Shown in pieces: positions 16,267 through 24,608 of a DNA stretch of 64,000 nt. A model generated the notes under the pieces. It was given only the letters and a program-made list of their open reading frames with translations. It ran no database searches and was not told where the DNA came from. Origin of the DNA: PALSA-505 sp035308365 (lineage in GTDB: Bacteria; Actinomycetota; Actinomycetes; Streptosporangiales; Streptosporangiaceae); the NCBI GenBank assembly GCA_035308365.1, contig DATGGU010000035.1:1-64000 (forward strand), read 5' to 3'. A program made the position numbers and the translations under genes. The stretch's first letter is position 1. Each line of letters opens with the position of its first letter.

Positions 16267-18762
16267 ATGATGCACGGGGCGACAGGAACGCGGGCCCTCT
16301 GGGCGGTCATGACGGCAGTGGCTTTAACTCTTGCGAACGCCGTCGCCAGCGCCGGGACGGTGCGGTATCCCGGCGCCGCCCGCGCCGGGACCATCTCCAC
16401 GGTCGCCGGTGGCATCGGCGGCGGCCTGGCGACGAACGTGGCTATTGACTATCCCTGCAGCGTGACCTCGGCCGGGCAGTTCCTGTATGTCGGCGATGGG
16501 CTGGTGCAGAGGGTGAGTGAGGTCACCGACGTGCTGACCACACCCGCCGGGGGCGTCCGCCGTGCTTCCGTCAGGCACTCCGCGGACGTTCCGCTCGGCG
16601 ACGGCGGCCGTGCCACGTGGGCGGCCACGAACGCCTGCGGGACCGCGATCGACGAGAACGGCAACCTCGTCCTGGCCGACAGCACCGACAGCCGTGTCCG
16701 GGTGGTCGCGGCGGCCTCGGGCACGTTCTACGGGCAGACGATGACCACCGGGGACATCTACCGGGTCGCCGGGGGCGGCAGCGGCCATGGCATTGCCGGC
16801 AACGGTGGTCCCGCCGTCAAGGCCACGCTGGATGATCCGGTCGCGGTAATCGTGGACCCCGCTGGCAACCTGGTGATAGCCGACAGCGGCAGCGCCCGCG
16901 TTGCCGCCGAGGTGCAGGTCGTCGCGGCCAGCAGCGGGAGCTTCTACGGCCAGCCGATGACCGCCGGGGACATCTACGCGATCGCCGGCGGCAAGGCCGG
17001 CCTGCTGGTCTCAGGCGACGGCGGCCCCGCGACCCGCGCAGGGCTCGGCACGTCGATCGGCCAGGTCCAGCTCGACGCGGCGGGCAACCTGGTCCTGGCC
17101 GATGGCTCGGCAAATGGCATCAGGGTGATCGCGGAGCACAATGGGACGTTCTACGGCCAGCAGATGACCGCCGGGGACATCTACATGGTCGCCGGTGACG
17201 GTACCCGCGGGTTCTCCGGCGACGGCGGGCCAGCCACCAATGCCGAACTCAGCACTCCCGCCGGAGTCGGGGTTGACGGCGCGGGGAACCTGCTGATCGC
17301 CGACAGCGGCAACGAACGGGTGCGGATGAGAGCCGCCAGCAGTGGCGAGGCGTACGGCGTCCCGGTGACCGCGGGCCACATCTACACGATCGCGGGCTGC
17401 GGTAAGAAGTGCCCGATCGGCGATGGCGGCCCCGCCGTCGATGGCCGGCTGCAGGACCCGGACGGGATCGCCATCGACCAGGCGGGCAACGTCATCGTGT
17501 CCGAGCACGGCGAGGGACGGATCTCGGACGAGCGCAGGGTGCAGGCGATAGCCGTCAGCGACGGCACCTTCTACGGCCAGCGGATGACCGCCGGGGATAT
17601 CTACACGGTCGCCGGGGTTGGCTGGCGGGGACTGTCCGGTGACGGCGGGCCGGCGACGCAGGCTGTGATCGACTCGTGGTCGACCCGGGTGATGGTGGAC
17701 GGCGCGGGCAACCTCGTGCTGCCGGCGGGCCAGAACAACCGGGTGCGGGTGGTCGCCGCGACGACGGGCACCTTCTACAACGTCCCGATGACCGCGCATC
17801 ACATCTACACCGTCGCGGGCGGGGGCGGCTTTTACCACCTCGGTTGCGGCGGACCGGCGCTTCAGGCAGGAATCAACTTCCCGGACGGGGCGGCGGCCGA
17901 CCCGGACGGCAACCTGGTCATCGCCGATCAGGGCAACAACAGCGTCCTCGTGCTCCCGCACGCAGCGGGGACTTTCTACGGCGTCCCGATGAAGGCAGGC
18001 CACATCTACTGCGTGGCCGGGAACGGCAACCGGGGATACTCCGGCGACGGCGGGCCTGCCACGAAGGCAACGCTCAGCATGGTCAGCGGCCTCGCCACCG
18101 ACGCCGCGGGCAACGTCGTGTTCGCCGACGAGGGCAATAACCGGGTCCGCGTGGTCGCCGAGAGCACCGGGACCTTCTACGGCGTCCCGATGATTACCGG
18201 CGACATCTACACTGTGGCCGGGAGTGGCACCAGGGGATACTCCGGGGACGGCGGGCCAGCGACCGGCGCAGAGCTGAACGCCCCCAAGGACGTCAAGATT
18301 GATCAGCACGGCAACCTGGTCGTCGCGGACGGGAGCAACGACCGGATCCGCGTGGTCGCGGACGCTACCGGAACGTTCTACGGCGTGCACATGACGGCTG
18401 ACCACATCTACAGCGTGGCCGGGAACGGCACCCGGGGATACTCCGGAGATGGTGGCCCGGCCACCAGCGCCGCGCTGAACATCCCCACCGCTCTGGCCAT
18501 CGGCTCACACGGCAACCTGATGATCACCGACGAGGGCAGCAACCGGATCCGCATGGTCGCCGAGAAGACCGGGACCTTCTACGGCATCCCGATGGCCGCC
18601 GGAGACATCTACACGGTGGCGGGCAACGGCTTCGCCGGCTACTCCGGCGACGGCGGCCCTGCCGGTAAGGCCATGCTCTTCTCCCCAACCGGTGTGGCTG
18701 TTGACAGCCAGAGCGGCCTCTACGTCGCCGACTTCTACCGGGTACGGGAGATCAGACCCTGA
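16267..18762 (+). CDS. Secreted NHL-repeat beta-propeller protein
   Basis: An 831-residue protein with a signal peptide (residues about 1-30, TAVALTLANAVASAG). The rest is built from about ten units of roughly 75 residues. Each has a linker such as GTFYGVPMTAGDIYTVAG, then a GYSGDGGPAT-like turn, then a GNLVIADSGNNRVRVVA-like blade. At least ten GDIY/HIY linkers and ten or eleven GDGGPA-like turns can be counted. NHL repeats fold as beta-propellers and usually bind proteins or glycans. No catalytic domain or cell-wall anchor is seen, so it is probably released or loosely attached. AGGGGG lies just before ATG 16267. It is probably expressed separately from the RCC1 gene that follows, which has its own AAGGAGG. 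Confidence 0.88.
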   Translation: MMHGATGTRALWAVMTAVALTLANAVASAGTVRYPGAARAGTISTVAGGIGGGLATNVAIDYPCSVTSAGQFLYVGDGLVQRVSEVTDVLTTPAGGVRRASVRHSADVPLGDGGRATWAATNACGTAIDENGNLVLADSTDSRVRVVAAASGTFYGQTMTTGDIYRVAGGGSGHGIAGNGGPAVKATLDDPVAVIVDPAGNLVIADSGSARVAAEVQVVAASSGSFYGQPMTAGDIYAIAGGKAGLLVSGDGGPATRAGLGTSIGQVQLDAAGNLVLADGSANGIRVIAEHNGTFYGQQMTAGDIYMVAGDGTRGFSGDGGPATNAELSTPAGVGVDGAGNLLIADSGNERVRMRAASSGEAYGVPVTAGHIYTIAGCGKKCPIGDGGPAVDGRLQDPDGIAIDQAGNVIVSEHGEGRISDERRVQAIAVSDGTFYGQRMTAGDIYTVAGVGWRGLSGDGGPATQAVIDSWSTRVMVDGAGNLVLPAGQNNRVRVVAATTGTFYNVPMTAHHIYTVAGGGGFYHLGCGGPALQAGINFPDGAAADPDGNLVIADQGNNSVLVLPHAAGTFYGVPMKAGHIYCVAGNGNRGYSGDGGPATKATLSMVSGLATDAAGNVVFADEGNNRVRVVAESTGTFYGVPMITGDIYTVAGSGTRGYSGDGGPATGAELNAPKDVKIDQHGNLVVADGSNDRIRVVADATGTFYGVHMTADHIYSVAGNGTRGYSGDGGPATSAALNIPTALAIGSHGNLMITDEGSNRIRMVAEKTGTFYGIPMAAGDIYTVAGNGFAGYSGDGGPAGKAMLFSPTGVAVDSQSGLYVADFYRVREIRP

Positions 18763-18852
18763 GCCAGGCCGGCGCTGGCCAAGCTCTCCGTCAGGCGCCG
18801 GCGTAGTCAGGTCCATACCACTCAGCACAGTACAAGGAGGTTGATTGTTGCC

Positions 18853-20031
18853 ATGCGCGGGAGAATAACCTCACTCATCTGCTCCGCCATCGCCGCATGC
18901 GCGGTAATGGCGACGGGGCCGGCAGTTCTGGCCGGCACCAGCACCTGCCCGGTGCTGCACTGGGGGACGTTCACCGGTGCTCCAAAGGTGAAGACCCTGC
19001 TGACGCCAACGGCCGTATCGATCCCGGGCCATTCCCAGGTGATACAGGTGGGCAGCTCCAACTCTGACGATTACGCGCTCCTGGCCAACGGAACGCTGTG
19101 GGCCTGGGGCGAAGGGGGGTTCGGCGAGCTCGGCAATGGCACCACAGAGAGGTTTTCCAGCACCCCGGTGCGGGTGGAATTCCCGAAGGGCGTTTCCATC
19201 GCCTACATTCCGGTGAACTCCATGCCCTGGAACACCGCGCTGGCCGTCGACACCAACGGGAACGTGTGGGGCTGGGGGTACAACTCCGGCGGCCCGCTCT
19301 GCCTGGGGAACCAGACATCCTACGACCGCCCGGTGGAACTGCCGTTCACCAACGTCACCTCCCTGGCGGGCGCGGCCGAGCATGCCGTTTACGACTCCGG
19401 CGGAGTGCTCTACTCGTGCGGGCTGGATGCCGCGGGCGTGCTCGGCGCGGGCCGGAAAGTGCCCTACGATTCACTGACCCCGGTCAAGGTGAAGATCCTG
19501 AACGGCAGCGACGTGACCTCGCTGGTCTCCTCGTACCAGAACTCGGGTGCGCTGCTGAGCAATGGCCAGTACTACGACTGGGGCCTCAATAACGAGGGGC
19601 AGCTTGGCGACGGCAGCACTGCGGATTCGCCCGTGCCGGTCCTGGTCAGCATCCCGGACCAGTCCCCGGTCGTCCAGGCGGCCCTGGGCGGCTCGCTGGC
19701 CCACAATGGCGAGACGATGGTCAAGCTGGCCGACGGCACCGAATATGGCTGGGGCGACAATGCCTACAAGCAGCTTGACGCGGGCGCATCGGCCGCTCAG
19801 CTCACCCCACTGCGCCTACGCCCCCCGGCCGGCGTGACCTACTCGATCCTGGCCGCGAACGGCGGCACTACGTATGAGATCACCACCGCCAACGACGTGT
19901 ACGCGCGAGGCTGGGGCCGCTGGGGCCAGATCGGGGACGGATCCAGGGCAAACGCATCCAAGCCCGTCATGGTCCTGTCGGGGATGTCGCTCATCTCCGC
20001 GACGGCGAAGAACGTGGTCGTGGCCTGCTGA
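18853..20031 (+). CDS. Secreted RCC1-repeat beta-propeller protein
   Basis: A 392-residue product with a signal peptide (LICSAIAACAVMATGPAVLAG). About six RCC1-type units follow, visible as GTLWAWGEGGFGELGNGTT, GNVWGWGYNSGG, GVLYSCGLDAAGVLG, QYYDWGLNNEGQLGDGS, EYGWGDNAYKQLD and VYARGWGRWGQIGDGS. RCC1 repeats form seven-bladed propellers. In bacteria the secreted forms are of unknown function. The start is ATG 18853, 12 bases after AAGGAGG (18834-18840). The TTG at 18841 touches the binding site and is less likely. It is the second secreted propeller in a row after the NHL protein. The stop lies 3 bp before the GTG of the next small gene. Confidence 0.85.
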   Translation: MRGRITSLICSAIAACAVMATGPAVLAGTSTCPVLHWGTFTGAPKVKTLLTPTAVSIPGHSQVIQVGSSNSDDYALLANGTLWAWGEGGFGELGNGTTERFSSTPVRVEFPKGVSIAYIPVNSMPWNTALAVDTNGNVWGWGYNSGGPLCLGNQTSYDRPVELPFTNVTSLAGAAEHAVYDSGGVLYSCGLDAAGVLGAGRKVPYDSLTPVKVKILNGSDVTSLVSSYQNSGALLSNGQYYDWGLNNEGQLGDGSTADSPVPVLVSIPDQSPVVQAALGGSLAHNGETMVKLADGTEYGWGDNAYKQLDAGASAAQLTPLRLRPPAGVTYSILAANGGTTYEITTANDVYARGWGRWGQIGDGSRANASKPVMVLSGMSLISATAKNVVVAC

Positions 20032-20033
20032 CG

Positions 20034-20333
20034 GTGGCCGGCCTGGCCAACCTGATCGGGCACGATTACCCCAGGAGCCAGGCGGACATGCTGCGCGTGC
20101 CCAGATCCTGGATCTTCCCGCTGGGCACGCTGCTGACAGCGGGTGCCGCCGGGCTGCTGGCCGGCCTCGCCGTGCCCGTGCTGGGCATCCTCGCCGCCGC
20201 CGGCCTCGTGCTGTACTTCACCGGCGCATTCGGCGCCCACCTGCGGGTTCACGACCGCCACCTCGGCCCCTGGGCCATGTACTTCTCCCTGGCCGTGGCC
20301 GCCCTGGCCCTGAACCTGGCCTACCGCGGCTGA
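20034..20333 (+). CDS. DoxX-like small membrane protein
   Basis: A 99-residue protein starting at GTG 20034, two bases after the RCC1 stop. It reads ADMLRVPRSWIFPLGTLL, then three hydrophobic segments (TAGAAGLLAGLAVPVLGILA, GLVLYFTGAFGAHLRVHD and AMYFSLAVAALALNLAY). The order and the GAHLRVHD loop match the DoxX_2-like family of four-helix membrane proteins. The usual first helix is shortened to GLANLIG, so the protein may be N-terminally truncated or may start further upstream in a frame hidden under the RCC1 gene. Role unknown. Confidence 0.65.
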   Translation: MAGLANLIGHDYPRSQADMLRVPRSWIFPLGTLLTAGAAGLLAGLAVPVLGILAAAGLVLYFTGAFGAHLRVHDRHLGPWAMYFSLAVAALALNLAYRG

Positions 20334-20354
20334 GCGGTACGCCGGCGGCCGCGG

Positions 20355-20391
20355 GCCTCGCTCCCACTGCGCCGGCCGGTGGGAGCGAGGC
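20355..20391. terminator. Bidirectional terminator hairpin
   Basis: GCCTCGCTCCCAC (20355-20367) pairs perfectly over 13 bp with GTGGGAGCGAGGC (20379-20391). It sits between the rightward DoxX-like gene (ends 20333) and the leftward AhpD-like gene (ends 20401). Confidence 0.75.
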
Positions 20392-20400
20392 AGAACGGCG

Positions 20401-20856
20401 TCAGTCCCACCTGGTGCCTGCTGGCACCCGGAAGGTGGTGTTGATGCGGTTGAAGAAGTTGGTGATCGCCACCATCAGCACCAGGGCCTGGAGTTGCGGC
20501 TCGTCATAGTGCTTCGTGGCCTCCTTCCAGATCTCGTCGGTGACGGCGCCGGGCCGGTCGCAGAGCCGGGTCGCGGCCTCGGTGAGCGCCAGCGCGGCCC
20601 GCTCGGCGTCGTCGAAGAGCGGGTTCTCATACCAGGCGGCCAGGGCGAGCAGCTTCTCCGGGCTGACCCCGGCCTTGGCCGCGTTGCCGGCACCGGCATC
20701 GACACAGGCGCTGCAGCCATTGATCTGGCTCGCCCGCAGGTGTACCAGCTCCAGCGTCTGACGTGGTATGCCGCCGGAGTACACGGCCTTGAACAGGTGC
20801 TGGACGCCGGTCGTGACGTCGGGCTGGGCTGTCGCGTTCTGGATGCGCGCTGTCAT
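20401..20856 (-). CDS. AhpD-like carboxymuconolactone decarboxylase-family protein
   Basis: A 151-residue protein starting at ATG 20856-20854 with GGAGGAACG directly upstream. The core ELVHLRASQINGCSACVDAG contains the E...CxxC motif of AhpD-type alkylhydroperoxidases. The two Cys with a nearby acidic residue form the redox centre that reduces peroxides. RINTTFRVPAG at the end is typical of the single-domain group. It acts in the cytoplasm against organic peroxides. Its gene is divergent from the secreted phosphoesterase at 21061, and a hairpin terminator lies downstream. Confidence 0.88.
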   Translation of the reverse strand: MTARIQNATAQPDVTTGVQHLFKAVYSGGIPRQTLELVHLRASQINGCSACVDAGAGNAAKAGVSPEKLLALAAWYENPLFDDAERAALALTEAATRLCDRPGAVTDEIWKEATKHYDEPQLQALVLMVAITNFFNRINTTFRVPAGTRWD

Positions 20857-21060
20857 CGTTCCTCCGTACAGCAGATCGTGAATCAGTGGACGCAACCATG
20901 ACGTCTGGCAGCGGCGGAACGTAACACGGCAGGCGTGGTCAACCGCGACCAGCTCTTGCCGTTCCGGCTCTGGACCGTTTTCCCGGAGTTGGTAGATGCG
21001 GCGGCGTGCCGCAGGCACGCTTGTTCGTGGAGCGGATGCAGCATTCGCCGGGAGGTGCTT

Positions 21061-22005
21061 GTGCGTAACAAACTTCTTCTCGTGGCGGCCGTCGTGGTCG
21101 CGGCGTTCGGATCGGCAACCGGGGCGACGGCCATGTCCTCGGCGGCAGCCGCGTCAGGACCCTGTGGTACGACGGCCACGCCGCCGGCTTACCACCACGT
21201 CATCTGGATCTGGATGGAGAACCACAGCTTCAGCGACATCATCGGCAACAAGTCCCAGGCGCCCTACACAAACTCTCTGGCCGCCGGTTGTGGGCTGGCC
21301 ACCAACTACCACAACACCACGCACCCCAGTCTGCCCAACTATCTCGCGGCCACCTCCGGCCTGGCTCAGGCCCAGCTTCCGTACCTGTCCTACACGGATT
21401 GTGGGCCGTCCTCGTTCTGTGACACCTCGGCCCCGAGCATCTTCGGGCAGGGCGAGACCTGGAAGGCCTACCAGGAATCGATGCCGTCCAACTGCGACAC
21501 CTCGGACTCCGGCGAGTACACGGTGCGGCACAACCCCCCGCCGTACTTCACGTCGCTGTCAGGATGCGCCAGCCACGACGTCCCCTATACCCAGCTCGCC
21601 AGCGACCTGGCGAACAACGCCCTGCCGGCGTTCTCGTTCATCACCCCGAACCTGATCGATGACATGCACGACGGCACCATCGCGCAAGGTGACACGTGGC
21701 TGTCCAAGAACCTGCCGGCCATCCTTAACAGCGAGCCGTACCAGTCCAAAACCACAGCCGTGTTCATCACCTGGGATGAGGGCTCGGGCGGTTACCCGAT
21801 TGAGGACTGCGACGACACCTCCACCACCGACAGCAGCTGTCACGTGGCCACGATCGTGGTCAGCCCGAGCACCCCGGCGGGCACCACCTCTGGGACCTTC
21901 TTCAGCCACTACTCACTGCTCGCCACCACCGAGCAACTGCTCGGCCTGCCCAAGCTCGGCTCGGCGGCGACCGCCGCGACCATGACCGCCGCCTTCCATC
22001 TCTGA
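21061..22005 (+). CDS. Secreted phosphoesterase / acid phosphatase
   Basis: The start GTG 21061 follows GGAGG (21051-21055) at ideal spacing. The 314-residue product has a signal peptide (LLLVAAVVVAAFGSATGATA) and one phosphoesterase domain. WIWMENHSFSDIIGNKSQAP holds the metal-binding Asn-His region, THPSLPNYLAATSG the second conserved block, and VFITWDEGSGGYPIEDC the Asp pair. Eight or more Cys suggest disulfides, fitting secretion. It resembles small acid phosphatases of the phospholipase C family and lacks the Ig-like tail of the homologue at 3289-5451. A hairpin follows the stop. Confidence 0.88.
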   Translation: MRNKLLLVAAVVVAAFGSATGATAMSSAAAASGPCGTTATPPAYHHVIWIWMENHSFSDIIGNKSQAPYTNSLAAGCGLATNYHNTTHPSLPNYLAATSGLAQAQLPYLSYTDCGPSSFCDTSAPSIFGQGETWKAYQESMPSNCDTSDSGEYTVRHNPPPYFTSLSGCASHDVPYTQLASDLANNALPAFSFITPNLIDDMHDGTIAQGDTWLSKNLPAILNSEPYQSKTTAVFITWDEGSGGYPIEDCDDTSTTDSSCHVATIVVSPSTPAGTTSGTFFSHYSLLATTEQLLGLPKLGSAATAATMTAAFHL

Positions 22006-22027
22006 GCGCAACACAAGCCGCACCGGT

Positions 22028-22054
22028 CCCAGGCCGCCAATCACCCGGCCTGGG
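22028..22054 (+). terminator. Terminator hairpin after phosphoesterase
   Basis: CCCAGGCCG (22028-22036) pairs with CGGCCTGGG (22046-22054) across a nine-base loop, 22 bp after the phosphoesterase stop. Confidence 0.5.
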
Positions 22055-22172
22055 CCACCGGCCGGGTCAGCATCCGGCAGGACCCGGCGGCGCGATCACT
22101 CGCGGCACGCTCAGTGCGCCGGATGAGGGTGATCGGGCGGCCCGGGAGCCCCGTACCTGGCATCCTCTGGCT

Positions 22173-23468
22173 ATGAACAAGGCGCTGGTGCCCGCGCGTG
22201 ACCTCACCGACCCCGATCAGAACCAGGCCGTGCTCGACGCGGCTTCTGCCCTGGTTGAGGGGCGCGCGGCGGCTGAGGATGTCGCGGCCAGCCACGGTCC
22301 GGCGGTGGCGGCCGAAGCGGCGGCCGTGGCTCGCTCGCGGCAGCGGCTGGGCGAGCTTGCCAGGCCGGTCCACCTGACCGTGGTGTGGGCCATGTACGGC
22401 GAGACGGGCCGCATGGTCCCCCGTACGGAGCACCCGCACGGGGAGGACTTCGTGCGGGTCAAGGCCGGCCAGCTCGACTGGCTGACCGGCGGCCTGCCCG
22501 GCGTCACCTGGAGCATCATCGCCGTCGACGACGGATGCCCGGACCGGCCCTCCAGCGCCGAACTGATGACGGCCATCGTGGCGGCCGAGGGCTACCCGCG
22601 GGAAGGCCACCGCAGCGTAACGGTGCTCAGGCTGGCCGAGGTGATCGAGAGTGACACCCCGGTCAGCCCCGCGTTCGACCGGCTGACCTCCACCGATCAG
22701 TCTCGCAAGGGCGGATCGATACTGGCCGGGCTGGCCGTCGCGGCCGGGCGCGATCCAGCCCGGGCGAACGGCGCCGGCCGGCACGTGGTCTGCTACACCG
22801 ACGCGGATCTGTCGGCGAACCTGGCTCAGCTGGGCTCGCTGGCCGCGCCGGTGGTAGCCGGTGACAAGGTCGCCGGCGCGCTCGGCCAGCGCTACGGGAT
22901 AGCGGGAGCGGTGCTGGTCCGGGCCGGCGGGCCGGTCACCGAACCGCACAGCACCGGCGACAAGCCGGACAAGATCATCATCTTGTTCCGTCATTTCGTC
23001 CGGGCCTTGCTCATCCCGTCCCTGGCCCATGTGCTCGACACCCAGGCCGGCTTCAAGGCCTTCGACGCGGCCGCACTCGGCCCGGTCATCGGGCAGATGA
23101 CGTCCTTCAACGAGACCTTCGACGTCGAACTGCTCATCCACCTCGCCCAGCGCTACGGGCCAGCGGCCCTGGCCGTCGAGCCGATCGTCTTCACCGAGGA
23201 CTTCGCCGCGACGAACTTCCCCTCCGTCACACCCGGCGCGCGCCACCTGGCGATGGTTCACCAGATCGTGGAACTGTACGACCGGTTCGTCGCACCCACC
23301 GCCCCCGTCAACGGCGCGGCGGCCGACCTGCTCGCCCTGATCAGGACCCTCGATCTCGATGGCTATGTGACCCTGATCGAGCACCTTCGCGCCGAGGACT
23401 CCGGCGACCCGTCCCTGTTCGGCCGGCGATGGCCGGTGCGGCACCTCCGCGACATCCTGCACCACTGA
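22173..23468 (+). CDS. GT-A-fold glycosyltransferase-like protein
   Basis: A 431-residue protein whose centre resembles family 2 glycosyltransferases. A strand with the nucleotide-binding motif reads WSIIAVDDGCPDRP, SRKGGSILAGLAVA matches the Lys-Gly region, and VVCYTDADLSANLAQLG holds the DxD that binds metal and nucleotide sugar. Later DTQAGFKAFDA and FNETFDVELLIHLAQRYG match the acceptor-side motifs of polyprenol-phosphate sugar transferases. There are no membrane segments, so it is probably soluble. The first 70 residues are a helical extension that I do not recognise. It converges on the PfkB kinase gene with a 6-bp gap. The acceptor is unknown. Confidence 0.72.
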   Translation: MNKALVPARDLTDPDQNQAVLDAASALVEGRAAAEDVAASHGPAVAAEAAAVARSRQRLGELARPVHLTVVWAMYGETGRMVPRTEHPHGEDFVRVKAGQLDWLTGGLPGVTWSIIAVDDGCPDRPSSAELMTAIVAAEGYPREGHRSVTVLRLAEVIESDTPVSPAFDRLTSTDQSRKGGSILAGLAVAAGRDPARANGAGRHVVCYTDADLSANLAQLGSLAAPVVAGDKVAGALGQRYGIAGAVLVRAGGPVTEPHSTGDKPDKIIILFRHFVRALLIPSLAHVLDTQAGFKAFDAAALGPVIGQMTSFNETFDVELLIHLAQRYGPAALAVEPIVFTEDFAATNFPSVTPGARHLAMVHQIVELYDRFVAPTAPVNGAAADLLALIRTLDLDGYVTLIEHLRAEDSGDPSLFGRRWPVRHLRDILHH

Positions 23469-23474
23469 CACCCG

Positions 23475-24551
23475 CTACGCGGCGCCATGCCCGGGGCGAT
23501 GAGGTTCGGCGTCGGAGGTGCGGGCGATGGTCGCGCGGGCGCGGCGGACCGCGATCCGCCCGGATTCGGGCAGCACTTCCTCGATGAACCCATAGGCGCC
23601 AGCCAGTTCGGCGGCGTGGCTGGAGCCCGCGGCGGCCTTGACCCTGATGCCGGCCAGCCAGTCGATGATGTCTCCCCACCCGGGCGCGGCCAGCGACCCG
23701 CCGATGTACTGGACGGACAGGGCGGCGCACAGGTTGGCGAAGGCCAGCCGCTGCCGCAGCGGCCAGCCGCGCAGGGTACCGAGCACGAAGGCCGCGCCGA
23801 ACACGTCGCCCGCACCGGTGGGGTCCTGCGCGTTGACCGGCAGCGACGGGACCCACTCCTGTTCGCCGGTGGTGCCGTCGATGGCGATCGCCCCCTGGCC
23901 GCCGCAGGTGACCACCGCGACAGGGATCAGCTCGGCCAGGGCGTGCAAGGCGTCGTGTGGATCGTCGGTGTGGGTGTAGGCCATGGCCTCGATGCTGTTG
24001 GGCAGAAAGGCGTGGAAGCTCTTGAGCTGGTCGAGCACGCTCGGCGGCCATTCCTCGTTCTGGTCCCATCCGGTGTCGGCGAACAGCAGCATCCCGGACG
24101 ACGCGGCGGCCTGGAACCAGTCCCGCGGCTCGGCGTCGAGGTGCGCGAACCCGATGCGGGCCGCGGGAACCTCGGTCAGCAGTTCGCTGCTGGGCGCCGG
24201 GGCGGGGTGGGCGTGGGTCAGCAGGGCGCGGTCCCGGTCCAGGACCATCGAGATCGTCACCGGTGAGTGCCAGCCGGGGAAGCGGCGCGAGCAGCTCAGA
24301 TCCACGCCCTCCTGTTCGGTGAGCGTCGACCAGCAGAAGTCGCCGTACACGTCGTCGCCGAACGCGGCGGCCAGGGAGGTGTGCACGCCGAGCCGGCTAG
24401 CGGCGATGGCCAGGTTGGCGATCCCGCCGGGGCACGACCCCATCCCCGTGGCCTGTATCTCGGTGCCGCGGGCGGGCAGGCCGTCAAGGCCGGTGAACAC
24501 GACGTCGAAGAACACCGTGCCGTGCGCGAACATGTCGTACTGGCTGGGCAT
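23475..24551 (-). CDS. PfkB-family carbohydrate kinase
   Basis: The start ATG 24551-24549 has GGGAGG four bases upstream. A second ATG at 24563 is less well placed. The 358-residue protein shows the ribokinase/PfkB signature one, GSCPGGIANLAIAASRLG, near the N-terminus, and signature two, DPTGAGDVFGAAFVLG, with the catalytic Asp. It phosphorylates a sugar or nucleoside hydroxyl with ATP. The gene is divergent (57 bp apart) from the GH4 glycosidase, and a sugar ABC importer follows that gene. The likely role is to phosphorylate the sugar taken up or released there. The exact substrate cannot be read. Confidence 0.88.
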   Translation of the reverse strand: MPSQYDMFAHGTVFFDVVFTGLDGLPARGTEIQATGMGSCPGGIANLAIAASRLGVHTSLAAAFGDDVYGDFCWSTLTEQEGVDLSCSRRFPGWHSPVTISMVLDRDRALLTHAHPAPAPSSELLTEVPAARIGFAHLDAEPRDWFQAAASSGMLLFADTGWDQNEEWPPSVLDQLKSFHAFLPNSIEAMAYTHTDDPHDALHALAELIPVAVVTCGGQGAIAIDGTTGEQEWVPSLPVNAQDPTGAGDVFGAAFVLGTLRGWPLRQRLAFANLCAALSVQYIGGSLAAPGWGDIIDWLAGIRVKAAAGSSHAAELAGAYGFIEEVLPESGRIAVRRARATIARTSDAEPHRPGHGAA

Positions 24552-24608
24552 ATCGCCTCCCATGGGTGCGCGCCGCCGCCGGCCACAGCCGCCGGATATG
24601 GTCGTGAC

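Noticed and set aside
17011..18405. A 464-codon - strand frame inside the NHL-repeat gene
   Set aside because: Its apparent repeats are only the reverse reading of the NHL repeat DNA; it has no start signal.
22041..23471. A 476-codon - strand frame opposite the glycosyltransferase gene
   Set aside because: The + strand encodes DxD and other glycosyltransferase motifs; the antisense product has none.
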